This document shows positions 8,987-20,900 of a DNA stretch of 64,000 nucleotides, piece after piece. The stretch is taken from contig VXAY01005172.1 in the NCBI GenBank assembly GCA_013399855.1, forward strand, positions 337,393 to 401,392. Reading direction: 5' to 3'. Under the pieces are notes generated by a model that saw only the letters and a program-made list of their open reading frames with translations, searched no databases and was not told the origin of the DNA. The position numbers and the translations under genes are program-made. Each line of letters opens with the position of its first letter. Position 1 is the first letter of the stretch. This DNA is from Oxyruncus cristatus. Lineage: Eukaryota > Chordata > Aves > Passeriformes > Cotingidae.

Positions 8987-11900
8987 GTAGGTCATTAAAT
9001 CATATATTTTTTGTTAATAATTACTAATGCAGTGCATGTAATGATGTTTTCTGCTTTAAACAGTTATATTAAATTTAAGTAAATGTATAATATTGAGGTT
9101 TTGGTCTTTGCCTACATAATATTTTGCTAGCTTTGAGGTTACAGAGGGGGTAGTAAGAGCTATTTAATAGTAAAATTGCTATTTAGATATTTTGTTAAAA
9201 TAATTGTTAAGCAGAGTTTGTGGAATTAATGCTACACAGCATAGGTTTGTTTCACAGCTCAATTCATATATATATATGTATATACATGCATATATATATA
9301 TGGGTTAATTTTCTTCTTAAGCTTTCCAGGTAGAACAAATTTCTTTTGCTAAGGAACACGTGAATCAACAGATAAATTGTGAGTAGTGATAAATTATCAT
9401 TTTATCAGATTCTGAACACTGATTTTGTTTCGCTAGTCTTGGGACATGTTCTGTGTCTCGGGGACGGAAGCAAGCTGAACAATGAGAGCGGTCCCGTGTC
9501 CTGCTCTCACCCTGCCTCTTCTTTTGCCATCAATACTTGCTCATTCTCCCCAACAGACTTTGCTTTCGCTCACGACTTTTAGCTGACGCCGTTCAGCTGC
9601 CTCATGGACAGCCAGTTTCATGCTGCGCCATTTCCTGCTCCGACTCTGCAGCTCCTCACAGTCACTGGCAGCTCTTTGATTCAGCTGTGCTTGCTCAATA
9701 CATCTGCCACTTGCCTCCCTTTCTTTCTTCATGTTTTTTGTTCTTTCCAGATTTGGACCTCTGCCTCACTGCCTCTTCTCTCTTTCTGTTTGCTTAAAAT
9801 AATGAAAGTTCTCTCAGTTGCTACTACCTACTCAAGCCTGGTTCTTCTTTTTTTCTTTTTTTCTTTTTTCCTTTTTTTTTTTTATTTTTTTTTCCAATTA
9901 AGCAGCTGGTTATTTTATTTGAAATTTGAAGCAGTAAACCCAAAGAGAAAATCTTGCTCCACACCGAATTTCCACCCCCCTCAGGACTTACACACTGGCT
10001 TTTTTTAACCATGCTACTATGTACTAACTCACAGGAATGTCTGGAGGATAGTTTCTCTACCACGACCAACGTGAGGACATCTGTGCTCACCACTGGTACA
10101 GATATTGAAACTCATAACCTCCAAGAAAAAGAACAAGGGAGAATTCCAGTCTAATGGGAATCTTTTTGATTACAACATTTCTAATGATCTTCACTGATAT
10201 GTCCGAGCAAGTACTTACTCATTAAGAAGATTATCAGTATTAAATTGAAGCATCTTGAACATAAAAACACCTGTAACACTAGATCTGGCACATCTAGAGG
10301 TCTGGTTAACTCTTCAGTCACATAATTGAACTGTAGACTTGAGGTTTTTCTGAACATTTATGCAGGCTTAGAGTAAATGATCATGTTCTCAGGGAAAATC
10401 CAAAGGCTGTGCAGTAACATGGCATCGCTGCTTGTGTTCAGTTCAGAGATGCCTAAATATCTGTAAACTCACAGCCAACACTCAGACTTTTAACAATTTT
10501 GGGTTAAAGCTTTCCAAAACTTACCAAAAAAATAGTGACACTGATGTAATTTTGTCTCCCTGTGAGTATTACTCGGCAGAAGAACAGCTGTAGCATTCAG
10601 CCTCGGACTTTTGGTGTGAGATTCGTCAGGCTATTTGGCTACAGTCCCTTTATTACCGATGGAGGGAACAGGCACTTTTAGGGTGTGATATGTCTTATCC
10701 TGAAGAAAGAATTTAAAGTAAGTTAGGCAAAGCAAGCTTTAAAAATGTCAGCTTGTCTCTGCTGAGCGTAGCTGCAGCCACGGGTGTCGAGTTCTGAAGT
10801 AGGTGCCTGCACTGTAAAGATGGGTGATAATGGACCTCACCCGCCAGGTCCTTGTGAAAGCAAAGGGTGAGTTGAACAAATCACAGAGGTGCTCATGTCT
10901 GGACAATACTAAATGAAATGTTAAGTGCATATTTTGTTAATACAGTTACGTTATGTCTTGCTAAATCTCAAAAAGTCATCTGCATGATACTGCCACATAT
11001 ATGTGTGTGACTGAATTCCATTTTGGGTCACCTACTCTGGCATTTAGTGCTTCAGGGTGGCAGTGATAGCAAGGGATGATTTTGGCACTGACAAATCTGA
11101 AACCTTGTATGAAAAAAAAAAAAAGAAATAGGAAACATGGAGAAAAAGGACGTGCACCAAACTGTGCTCGTTGCATTGCAAGGGGAGCAGGCACGATAGC
11201 TCTCACAGCTTTTAGTTGTGAAAGAGAACTGATCATGTTCAACAACATGGATTCTCTCCTAACCACTCACTCAGAAAGTGTTATCAGCTGTCTAGTGTCA
11301 GAAAAGGCAGAATTAAGAGTTTGCCTCAAGCATCTCCACAAATATCGAAGTCCTTGAGAATTTGTCATTACAAAGCTTTTTTTCCATTAATCAACCTGTG
11401 TCCTGTATTAATTTATCATACATTACACATTCCCACCTTGAGTAAAATTCCATTTTATTTTATTATTTTATTTTATATTTTATTTTATTTTATTTTATTT
11501 TATTTTATTTTATTTTATTTTATTTTATTTTATTTTATTTTATTTTATTTTGTCTGTTTCTGTTTTCCACTAATTGCTTATTCGCCTTCAGTGATCTTTT
11601 TATTTTTCCTTTCCTGTAGTCAGCTTTCCCATTCAAAACATTTGGGTTTCTGGACTTCCAGCCAGGACAGGGTTAATCTTTGCCGTATTCAGGAGGGGCA
11701 TGGCCAGGACTTAGAGGTTATTTTACACGATTCTTCAGGTGGTGGTTTGGAGTGCTTCAGAGGGAACACTAAATTGTGGAATACCATTCCTAAAACACAA
11801 CAGAGAGACATTTATCTTTAGCAACTTCTGTATTTCAATCAGTCTCCCCAGTTGGAAACCTTAATGAGGGCAAAGTGGCTTTACCTTGGTTTCCCTGTGT

Positions 11901-14900
11901 GCTACTTATGGTGTCTGCAGATACTGAGGACTGCAAGAACTCAGCTCTGACTGTTCAGAGTGCTTTGCTTTCTACCACTGATAGTTAGTTCAGTTTTGTA
12001 CAGAGAGGGATTCAGAAGCAGCACAAATAATTACTTTTTCTTCCAAAGTCAATCTCATGATATTAGATGAAAACTAACTCACCACGCAACTGGAACTCCC
12101 TAAGTTTTGACTCACTTTGTTGTTGCTTTTCTTAATTGCAAGGTGTCCACTCACCTAGCACTATGGAGATTAAGTATTTTGGAAGAAATTTTTGATAATT
12201 CTGAGTGTAGACTTTTTATTTCATGGATCTGTTGAATGTTCATTCTTTATTTTTATTTTTAGCGTATACTGCAACAATCACAGAAAAAAAGAATAAAATT
12301 GCTAGGTTGGAGGAGAATATAAATAAGAGCAATGAGGAAATAGCTGATTTGAAAAAGCAAAATGAGAGCAGTAAGAAGAACTGCAATGTGTAAGTACAGT
12401 TTATGGTGGACCCTGAGTTAGGGCTGGCAATAAGGAAGTCAGTGGGGAAGCAATGGAAAAATCTGTGTGTGTGTGTGTTCTGAGAGGAGTGATGTTAAAG
12501 AAAGCTTTAGGATTCCCCTATTTTTTTCAAACTGTAAATCTTTAGTAAAAAAAATATTGCAGTATTATCCATCCCCCGAGGAAGTAAATTATAGAAAACC
12601 AGACTACATTTAATTTGGGATCAGTTTTTTATTAGAATCAAGAGTTTTCAGAGATCACAGGTACTCCCTTTGCCGCATGCTAAAGTATTTATGTAGTAAT
12701 GTAATAGAAATGTAATTTTTCTGTGTTTGGATGCATCTGAGTTCTGTTAACTTTGAGCAACACTAAGAGTGCTCTTAAAATTTCTTCCAGAAATTGAACG
12801 TCTTTCTATTCTTTGTTCGCAACATGTCTCATGTTGCTTTTTGTTCTGCACATGTTCTCACAGAAGGGTTAGGGTTATGTCTGTACACAGACACAGATGT
12901 GTGGGCTTCTACTAGCAGATTTCAGTATAATTTCTGCTCCAGGCTGCAGAATTGTTCTCCCAGGCACACTCTTCTGATGAACGCAATGGGCTGCTGTGCA
13001 CACTTTTCTTTACGTAAATTGTTGTGTCAGATTATTAGTGCCAGTTTAAGATGCAGAACACTTTTGGATCTTAGTCATTAGAAGCTTTTCAAGAAGCAAT
13101 TTGGCTGCAAGGAGTTTTTTCTTCCTGACACCTACTGTTTTATTTTCAAAACCAGAAATCTCAGGTGTTTGTAGGGGTAGCCAAAAAGGCAAATCTGTAT
13201 TTGACACTACAGAGGGTTTGTCCCAGGTGATAAAATCCATCACACTGTTCATCTCTCCACAATCTTTCTAGTTCCTCAGCAGCTGAAGTGATGACTTCTT
13301 GGCAAATTCTGTTTTGCTTTCTTGCAATTCTATATCTAAAGGTAACTACACACTAAAAATATCTATAACATACACTGGAATTATTTTTTGGGGGGGGATG
13401 TGAATGGAGAGTGTGAGTGGTTCTAAAATAAAGAGGGAAGTAAAGATGGAGACAGGGTCCTTTCTGGTTTTATTTTGAACCCTCAGAAAACAGAAGAACG
13501 AAATCATTAATGAATGAAGTGGGTGTAGTGGTTTGCTGTTTGAATGGATAGCCATACCATACTAGTTTGTAGCTTTATCCTAAAAAGGATTAGGAAAAAA
13601 TTTGACCTTGGCAAGAAAATTCCATTTTTCCATTGCATTAAATTCTTGCCTCCAATGCAGGATAAAATGAACACTTATGTAAGTTTATAAAACTACTCAC
13701 ACCACTTCCTTTGATACCTTGTTTGCAAATCACAAACTGTTAAATGATGCAAAAGAAGTAATAATAAAAAAAGAATTAAAAAATTTAGGGTAGAACTAGG
13801 GATCTGATCTAAATTTTAATCATTGAATTCAATGGGTTTTGGCTCAAGTCCTACGAAGAATAATTAATGGCATTAGTGTAAAGAGACTGAAAATGAGAAG
13901 TGACTCATTAATGAATACATGTATTCATAGAAGGACAATGCTTGCAGAAGAGTAGAGACTTTGTGTCTTAAATTATTGGAAATGTCATTTAACGACGCAC
14001 TGAAAACTGCAATAAACAAGCCCTAGTTGTAAGATCAGACAATTAGAGCACTTACATAGTGGAATCATCCTAAACTTCTAAAATTTATTCTAGTTGACAC
14101 TCCATCTACACTGGACATGATTCTAATGTTGGTTTTGCAAATTCAAATATTGTTTTGGAGTCACAATCACCCTCTCAGCTAACTAATTGCCAGTGATGCT
14201 CAATAGAGCTCTCAAAGGAACAGTGTTTTGTCTGGGTTACTAGACATGATCATGAGTGTATTGAAGCAGATTTGAAGACTTTGAACAAAATGAAGGATTC
14301 TTATATTCAGCAAGTCTATAGAAAATATGATATATGAGACAGATGTATTGGAATAATACTGTGTTTTCTAAAGAAATCCATATTGGTCTGTGTAACAAAG
14401 AACTGGCACAAAATGAGCCAAATGAAACATACGTTCTTAGACAAGTGATGACATTTTGCTAATATTTAGTTACTTGAATTATTCAAACTGTAAATGTTGA
14501 TCCCAGAGCAGTAAGAAGTAGTGAAATACCGCTGGTGGAACCTATTCCAATTTTAGTGTTTCTCTTACAATTTTTGAATTTGGGTGCAAGGATGGTGAGA
14601 ATTCATGGAAATAGGAAAAAGATTATAAGAAAAAAAACCCAGATGAATCCAGAATGCTGTTAGTTTGGAAAAGACATTGTTGTGTTGTCCCACTAGCCAA
14701 ACTACCAAATGACAGGGTAATTTTATTGCTTGCAGGTTAGTGTGGGCAAGTTGGTTTTTTTAATACCGTGGCTGATGAAAGGAAGGACACATAAATGTGA
14801 TGTGATCCCTGAAAGAGTGATGCATTTAGCAAACTGGTAGATGAGCTACTTGAATCCTGCACACCTTGTTGTGCTCACGAACCAGTGTCCTTGCACTACG

Positions 14901-17900
14901 TGTTTTTTGCATGCCCACAGAGCAGATGTGAACACAAAATGTAATACATTTTTTTTCCTCCAAAGAAAGGCATGGGCGTTTCTGAGTAGAAGAAGATCAC
15001 AGTGTGCCGGTACATAAGTATATAAGTATGTTGTTTTCTGCTTTTTAAAAAATCTGACCCTTTAGAAATTCAGCCTTCTGCCGAATTTGCAGTAGATATG
15101 GTGAAGTAACATTTTTTTGTAATTACATTTTTAAACACCAGTGGTGTCAAACAATTTGTGCCGACAGCACTGAATTTCCTGAAGGAGGCTGTAATTCCTC
15201 AATGAGCTGTTCTGTTGACAAACTTTACTGCTGTTATGAATGTTGGTTGTGTTTTGTGTTGTCTCACCACCTGGAGTTCAAGATTATTTGCCTTCAGCAA
15301 ATTAATTGTCAGATCTTTGCTCTTTATTTATTTCCTCAGTGGAAATTGCAGTAACTCAGCTGTTACTGAAGCCTCTGTTTTATTCTACCTTTGGAGTGAT
15401 TGTTCAAATGGACATTCATAGTTTGTGTGATGGGATGCCACAAACTCTCCAGCTTTGAATCATGAGGCACATTCATATCCAAAAATGCCCTTTATTTCCC
15501 CTACTCATGGTTGTACAGTGCAAAGTGAGCTGTATGTCCTCAGCTGCTCTCTGAATTATTTGCTTTGCTCAATTGCAGCCTTGTTCTGTATTGCCATTTC
15601 TCCCCTCCTCTTTGCTGATGTAACTGTATCTCTGCTGTTCCAGATTCACTTAGTCTCTTCAGTCCTAATGGATTTTTCCTTCCATTTCTTCAGCATTTAG
15701 CTTTGAAGCTATCTATGTATGTGTTCCTAAAATTGGGGGTTCTGTGTTCATGTCCTAGGACAGACAGCTGCTCTCAAACCTCATTGTAGGTGTTAGTGCT
15801 GCTTAGGGCAGCTTGTGTTCTGGACTAAGGCTGAATATATAGATCTCTTTAAGTCTTGGCTAGAGAGAGGTTATGCCAATTTTTTCTATAGTAGATTCCA
15901 CTGGAGGGAACATGTAATCTTTTTTCACTGGCAGTAGGATCTCTGTCCCACTCCAGCCCAGCCTGTTCAGGCGCTCCTTACACTATTTTTTTTTTTTTTC
16001 TTCAGGCAGGATGCTTTCTTCTCAAAAACCTTTTTATATGCCTCTCCTAAAGTTCATATCTGAATTTCACTCGAATCAGAAAGTCTATCTCTCTCTCTTT
16101 CTAATATTCCCACATCCAAGGAAGAGGTATCTTTAATACCTGGGTGTTGAAAAAGTACTGCTAGTTTAGTAGTCATAAGTATTCCATGAAGCTGCTGTGT
16201 GCTCTCAGTACCATCCACAGCATCCTGCTCTAGAGAAATCACTTTGGTGTTTTCTGAGCAGCACTTTCTTAGCAAAAGGAGGAAATTCTGTTTGTGGTTG
16301 TTGCTTGCATTTGGGTATGGGATGGAATACTGGTGTATTGATGGTATACTGATGAGAATGAAGTTCTGGGCATCTCCAACAAGAAGATTTTACATATCTA
16401 AAGGATTTTATTGATAGTGCTCTGTTGAGTACCTAATAGGTGTATTTAGATAACCTCGTTGCTCAGCACAAGGCTCCAAAAAAATGTGTGAAACCAATTC
16501 CATTCATTCCTTAAGAACTGCTTTGTAATCTTTCCTAATCATTTTTATATACCTATTTTCATGAATTTGAAGCTTTAAAACCTTAAAAAAATAAATGTAT
16601 GCATGTGAAAGATTTCTGTACTAAACCCATTTATGTTTGACTTTCAAAACATGAATAAATTGTTTGTTCTAGTAAGCTACTAAAGTAACTTGATGTCTTA
16701 TTTTCTGAATGGCTTTTTATTAGGAAAGACCCCTAATACGCTTTCTTTTTTTTTTTCTTTTTTTTTAACTTTCTCCTCAGCTGGAAGCCCACCTACGAAA
16801 TTCTTGGCAAACACAAAGAATATTTGAAAAATGAACTCGAAGCTTTAGAGGAAGCTACAGAAAATGAGAGGTATCTATGGTCACGTGAGATGAGGTTCCA
16901 AGCAGGTTTCTTATTAACCTGACTAAACCCGTCAGTCCGCATCAAAACTTGTTGTAAACTTTGCAGGATAAGTGACTAATAACTAAAAGGATTTTTGGCT
17001 TACATTATTATGAGGTCATATCTTATTTTGTAGTTACTGATGGAATAGGATAAAATACGGATTCTTCTATTGCTTCATAGAATCATAGAATTAACTGGGT
17101 TGGAAGAGACCTCTGAGATCATCAAGTCCAACCCTCGATCCAACCCCACTGTGATCATTAGATCACGGCACTCAGTGCCACATCCAGCCTCATCTTAAAA
17201 ACCTCCAGGGACGGGGAATCCACCACCTCTCTGGGCAGCCCATTCCAATGGCTGATCACTCTCCCTGTCAAGAACTTCTTTCTAATATCCAACCTAAACC
17301 TTCCCTGGCAGAGCTTAAAGCCATGCCCTCTTGTCCTACTGCTGATTGCCTGGGAGAAGAGACCGAGCCCCACCTGGCTACAACCTCCTCTCAGGTAGTT
17401 GTAGAGAGCGATGAGGTCTCCCCTGAGCCTTCTCTTCTCCAGGCTAAACAACCCCAGCTCCCTCAGCCTCTCCTCATAGGACTTGTGTTCAAGTCCCTTC
17501 ACCAGCCTCGTTGATCTTCTCTGGACCCGCTCCAGCACCTCAATGTCTTCCCTGAACTGAGGGGCCCAGAACTGAACACAATTCCAAATGCCTATTACTA
17601 TTTTTCAGAACATTGTTCAATTGCCTGCTGTTTCCAGAAAAGCTCAAGAAGTAAAGACAGTTTTTTCAGCTAACAATTAGAAGCATTCAGATAATTTCAT
17701 GCTTTTCTTTGTTTGGGAATGTGACTCGTACATGATTATTAGAATGTACAAAACCAAGTTTTTGTATACTGTGGCATATTTTCCAAAATAAACACAAAGC
17801 ATGCAAATGCAGTTCTGTTCAGTGTCATCTCAGTTGTTTCATCTTCGTTAATTAGATCCTGCATTCAAGAGAAATTATTAATTGTGCAGTGTAGCTGCCT

Positions 17901-20900
17901 ACATTCAGTGAAATCAAGAGCAGTCCCTGAAGATTTTCACTGAAATGTTCCAAACGTGCTGTGCCAAAGTGGCCCTCCAAAGTTCTTATTTAAAAGAGTA
18001 GAACAGACGTTCATTTTAGAGAGGCTGCTCACCTTCACTGACCTGCATGTGAGGGGGAAGAGGCTGCTTAGCCCTGCAGTGCCAAAGTCAAGGCAGACCC
18101 CTTCAGATACCTAAATACCGGTTTAGAGTCGTAAATTTAGGTGATTTAAAAGGTTGGCTTTGGGTCTTTTGTAAGTGTTTTTTTTGCCAGTTGTCCAAGA
18201 CGGCAGAAGTAGCATGCCTGATAGTCTTTAATTAACTCAGTTAGTAGCTTATCTGTCTTCTTCTTGTTCAGAGCTCTAAATTTGGTGAAAAATAAGGCTA
18301 AATTGGCTTTCTATGAGTATATGATTAAGCCATTTTGGCTCTCACTAATTTGAGCTGACAAGCCAAAGAAGCATTACTTTTAAATTGCTTCTTTAGATAA
18401 CTAGTTTCAATTCCAACATGAAAGTGTTTGATTTGTTTTCCTAAGCTTAATTATAAGACATCATGACTATAAACCACAAAATAAATTTAGTTCATATATT
18501 TTTCAAAACTGTGCCTCAAATATATTCCCTCTGCACTGAAGCATTTGATGATATGCTTAAGTCAGCTGGATGTGCATTCAGCAAATTCTAAATATTTAAA
18601 TTAGGAAGAAAAATCAGTATATTTAGAACTTTATGAGCTGAATATGCTTTTCAGCCTGGGATTTGCAGGAACTGAAGACTTGCTGCTTTAGATGGAAAGA
18701 TGTTTTTAAAAGATGGGCAGATCAGTTTGTGTTTAATTAGGCAATTATGGAGGTTTTAAAAACGTTCCACATTTTTTCATTGTTGTTGATTTCAAGGGCA
18801 TATAAGAATGCTCTTATGAACTGGAAGTTTATCCTGAAAAAAGTGATATGAAGAAGGGAAGAGGAATGAATTGCCATCCAGATAAGGTTTAAGGGGGTTT
18901 GTGAGCACTGCCCTTTTCCCATTGCAATTAGGTTGAAACTTTTTGTAATGTCTTTAATGTGAACAGTGTTGAATTCTAAATGCTCTGTGTTATCTGCACA
19001 GATTGTAGGATGTAAATTACTTAGGAAAAATATTAAAAACAGTGACAATTTCTTAAGACTAGTACACTATATATGGCTATAAATATTAATCTGAGAAAAA
19101 CAGATTTTGGGAAAAGAATATAAAGTTTTAGGATTATATTCAGAAGTTTGAAATCTATCTGCTACAACAAATTATTTTACTTACTCATATTGTTTAAATT
19201 TATTTGTAATGCATTCTAAATTGTATATCAGCAAATTTCTTCTTTTTTTTTTTTTTTCCTCAGTCATTTTTGTAGCATCTATTTAATTAAATAGAACTGA
19301 ATATTTTTCATCTTTCATACCTGGGAAATTTTGTACAGTATACAGAAATATCAAGTAAATCAAGGAACTTAGATTCCTGAGACCACCTGTGTAGAAAAAC
19401 AGATAGATTGGTGTAATCTTCTGTGTGAAATTTGGGATGTGTCGGTTCCTAGGTTTCACAGTGTCAACCTACCACTTCTGTCCCCTAAAGTGTATTGAAT
19501 TCAGTCAGTTTAACAGGAACTAATGCCTGGAGTGTAGTTTTATTTCAAAATTAAAATCTTCCTGGTTTTTGCCTTTTTGTTTTCCTCTTGTAAGAGCAGA
19601 ATTTTCTAGGGCTGAGTTTGGACACAACTTTTTCTCTCTTCCATTGTCTGGGGCTGCCAACGGGCAGCCAGGACTGACAAATGCAGCCTTTCAGTCCTGC
19701 TGCAATTAAGTGATTAATAGCAGTTTGAGATAAAAGGGGTTCCTTAGAGAGGAATAGTGTCTGCTTTGCAAGCAGAGAGAGCTGTTCTTTAATGCAGCCT
19801 TTATTGTGGGGCAGGTAAAGAGGTTGCTCTCTGGCTTCAGTTGCTGTTACGCCCCACAATTTGTTCCATAAAGGAATTTCTTGCTAATCTACAGGTTACT
19901 AATAATTACTTGTAAGTTACTACTAATAATTTAATATTTTTAAATTTGTTCCTCTCTATAACTCACATAACCTTTTCCTACAGGATGACATTTCCTTTAC
20001 CTTCTGTGATTTTATATTGTCATGTTGTAATATCAAGGATCTCTGTGTATTATTTCTTTCCCAATTAAATGACTATTTAGTGTTAAGGGTATATGCTGGG
20101 TGTTTGTAGCTGTGATACCTCCTTATTAACATACCTCATTTATTAACCTCTTTATATTCTTTTCCCAAAATCTATTTTTCACAGATCAGTATTTATGGCC
20201 ATCCATAGTATAGTTGTCTTAAGAAATTGTCACTATTTTAAACATTTTTCCTAAGTAATTCACATCCAGTCTGTAGCTGTGATACCTCCTCATTAACATC
20301 TGCCATCTGCAGAAACACTCACCATCACACTCTTTACATGTATTTTACACATGCCTAAGTTTTTCTGCTTTATGTGATGAGCTGCATCCTATTACTTGCG
20401 GTATTTGTTAGTTTTTACAGCGTAAGTTTTTCAAAAGCTTATTGAAAGTTTTAAAAATGCCATGAACATTAATTGATGTTACCTACCTTAGTAACTCATA
20501 GCTGTGCTCACACGATGCCAGTGAAATTATATAACTGTAACATTAATCTACAGGGCAGCCCTACAAGAAGCTGAGCATTCTGGCTCTTTGTGCCATTTAA
20601 ACATTTACGTGTTTGCTTAACCTTAAGCACGAATAGTCCCATTGTTTTAGCGTGACTCATGTGTGTGTTTAAGGCTTCCCTGAGTCACACAGAGATTACT
20701 CAGCATCTCCTTGGAGGCAGCTCTTAGTCCAGTGGTGCATCAGGCTGCTCTAAATATGGGGTGTTTGGCCAAATTCTCTTTTGCTGTAAGTTTGACACAG
20801 TTCCACTGCAACTGATGGGGTTGTGCCAATAAACACCAAGAGAGGCTTCGGCCTGAAGTGAGTTTTGTGATAATTACGTAGGAAAAATTATGTTTGTCAT

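Noticed and set aside
11321..11821. 166-codon ORF with hydrophobic middle, looks like a membrane protein
   Set aside because: The hydrophobic stretch is the ATTTT microsatellite read as Phe/Tyr/Leu/Ile.
12866..12877. Telomere-like gggttagggtta
   Set aside because: Only about two units; too short to be an interstitial telomeric repeat.
17158..17538. 126-codon minus-strand ORF as a host gene
   Set aside because: It is the C-terminal part of a CR1 LINE polymerase.
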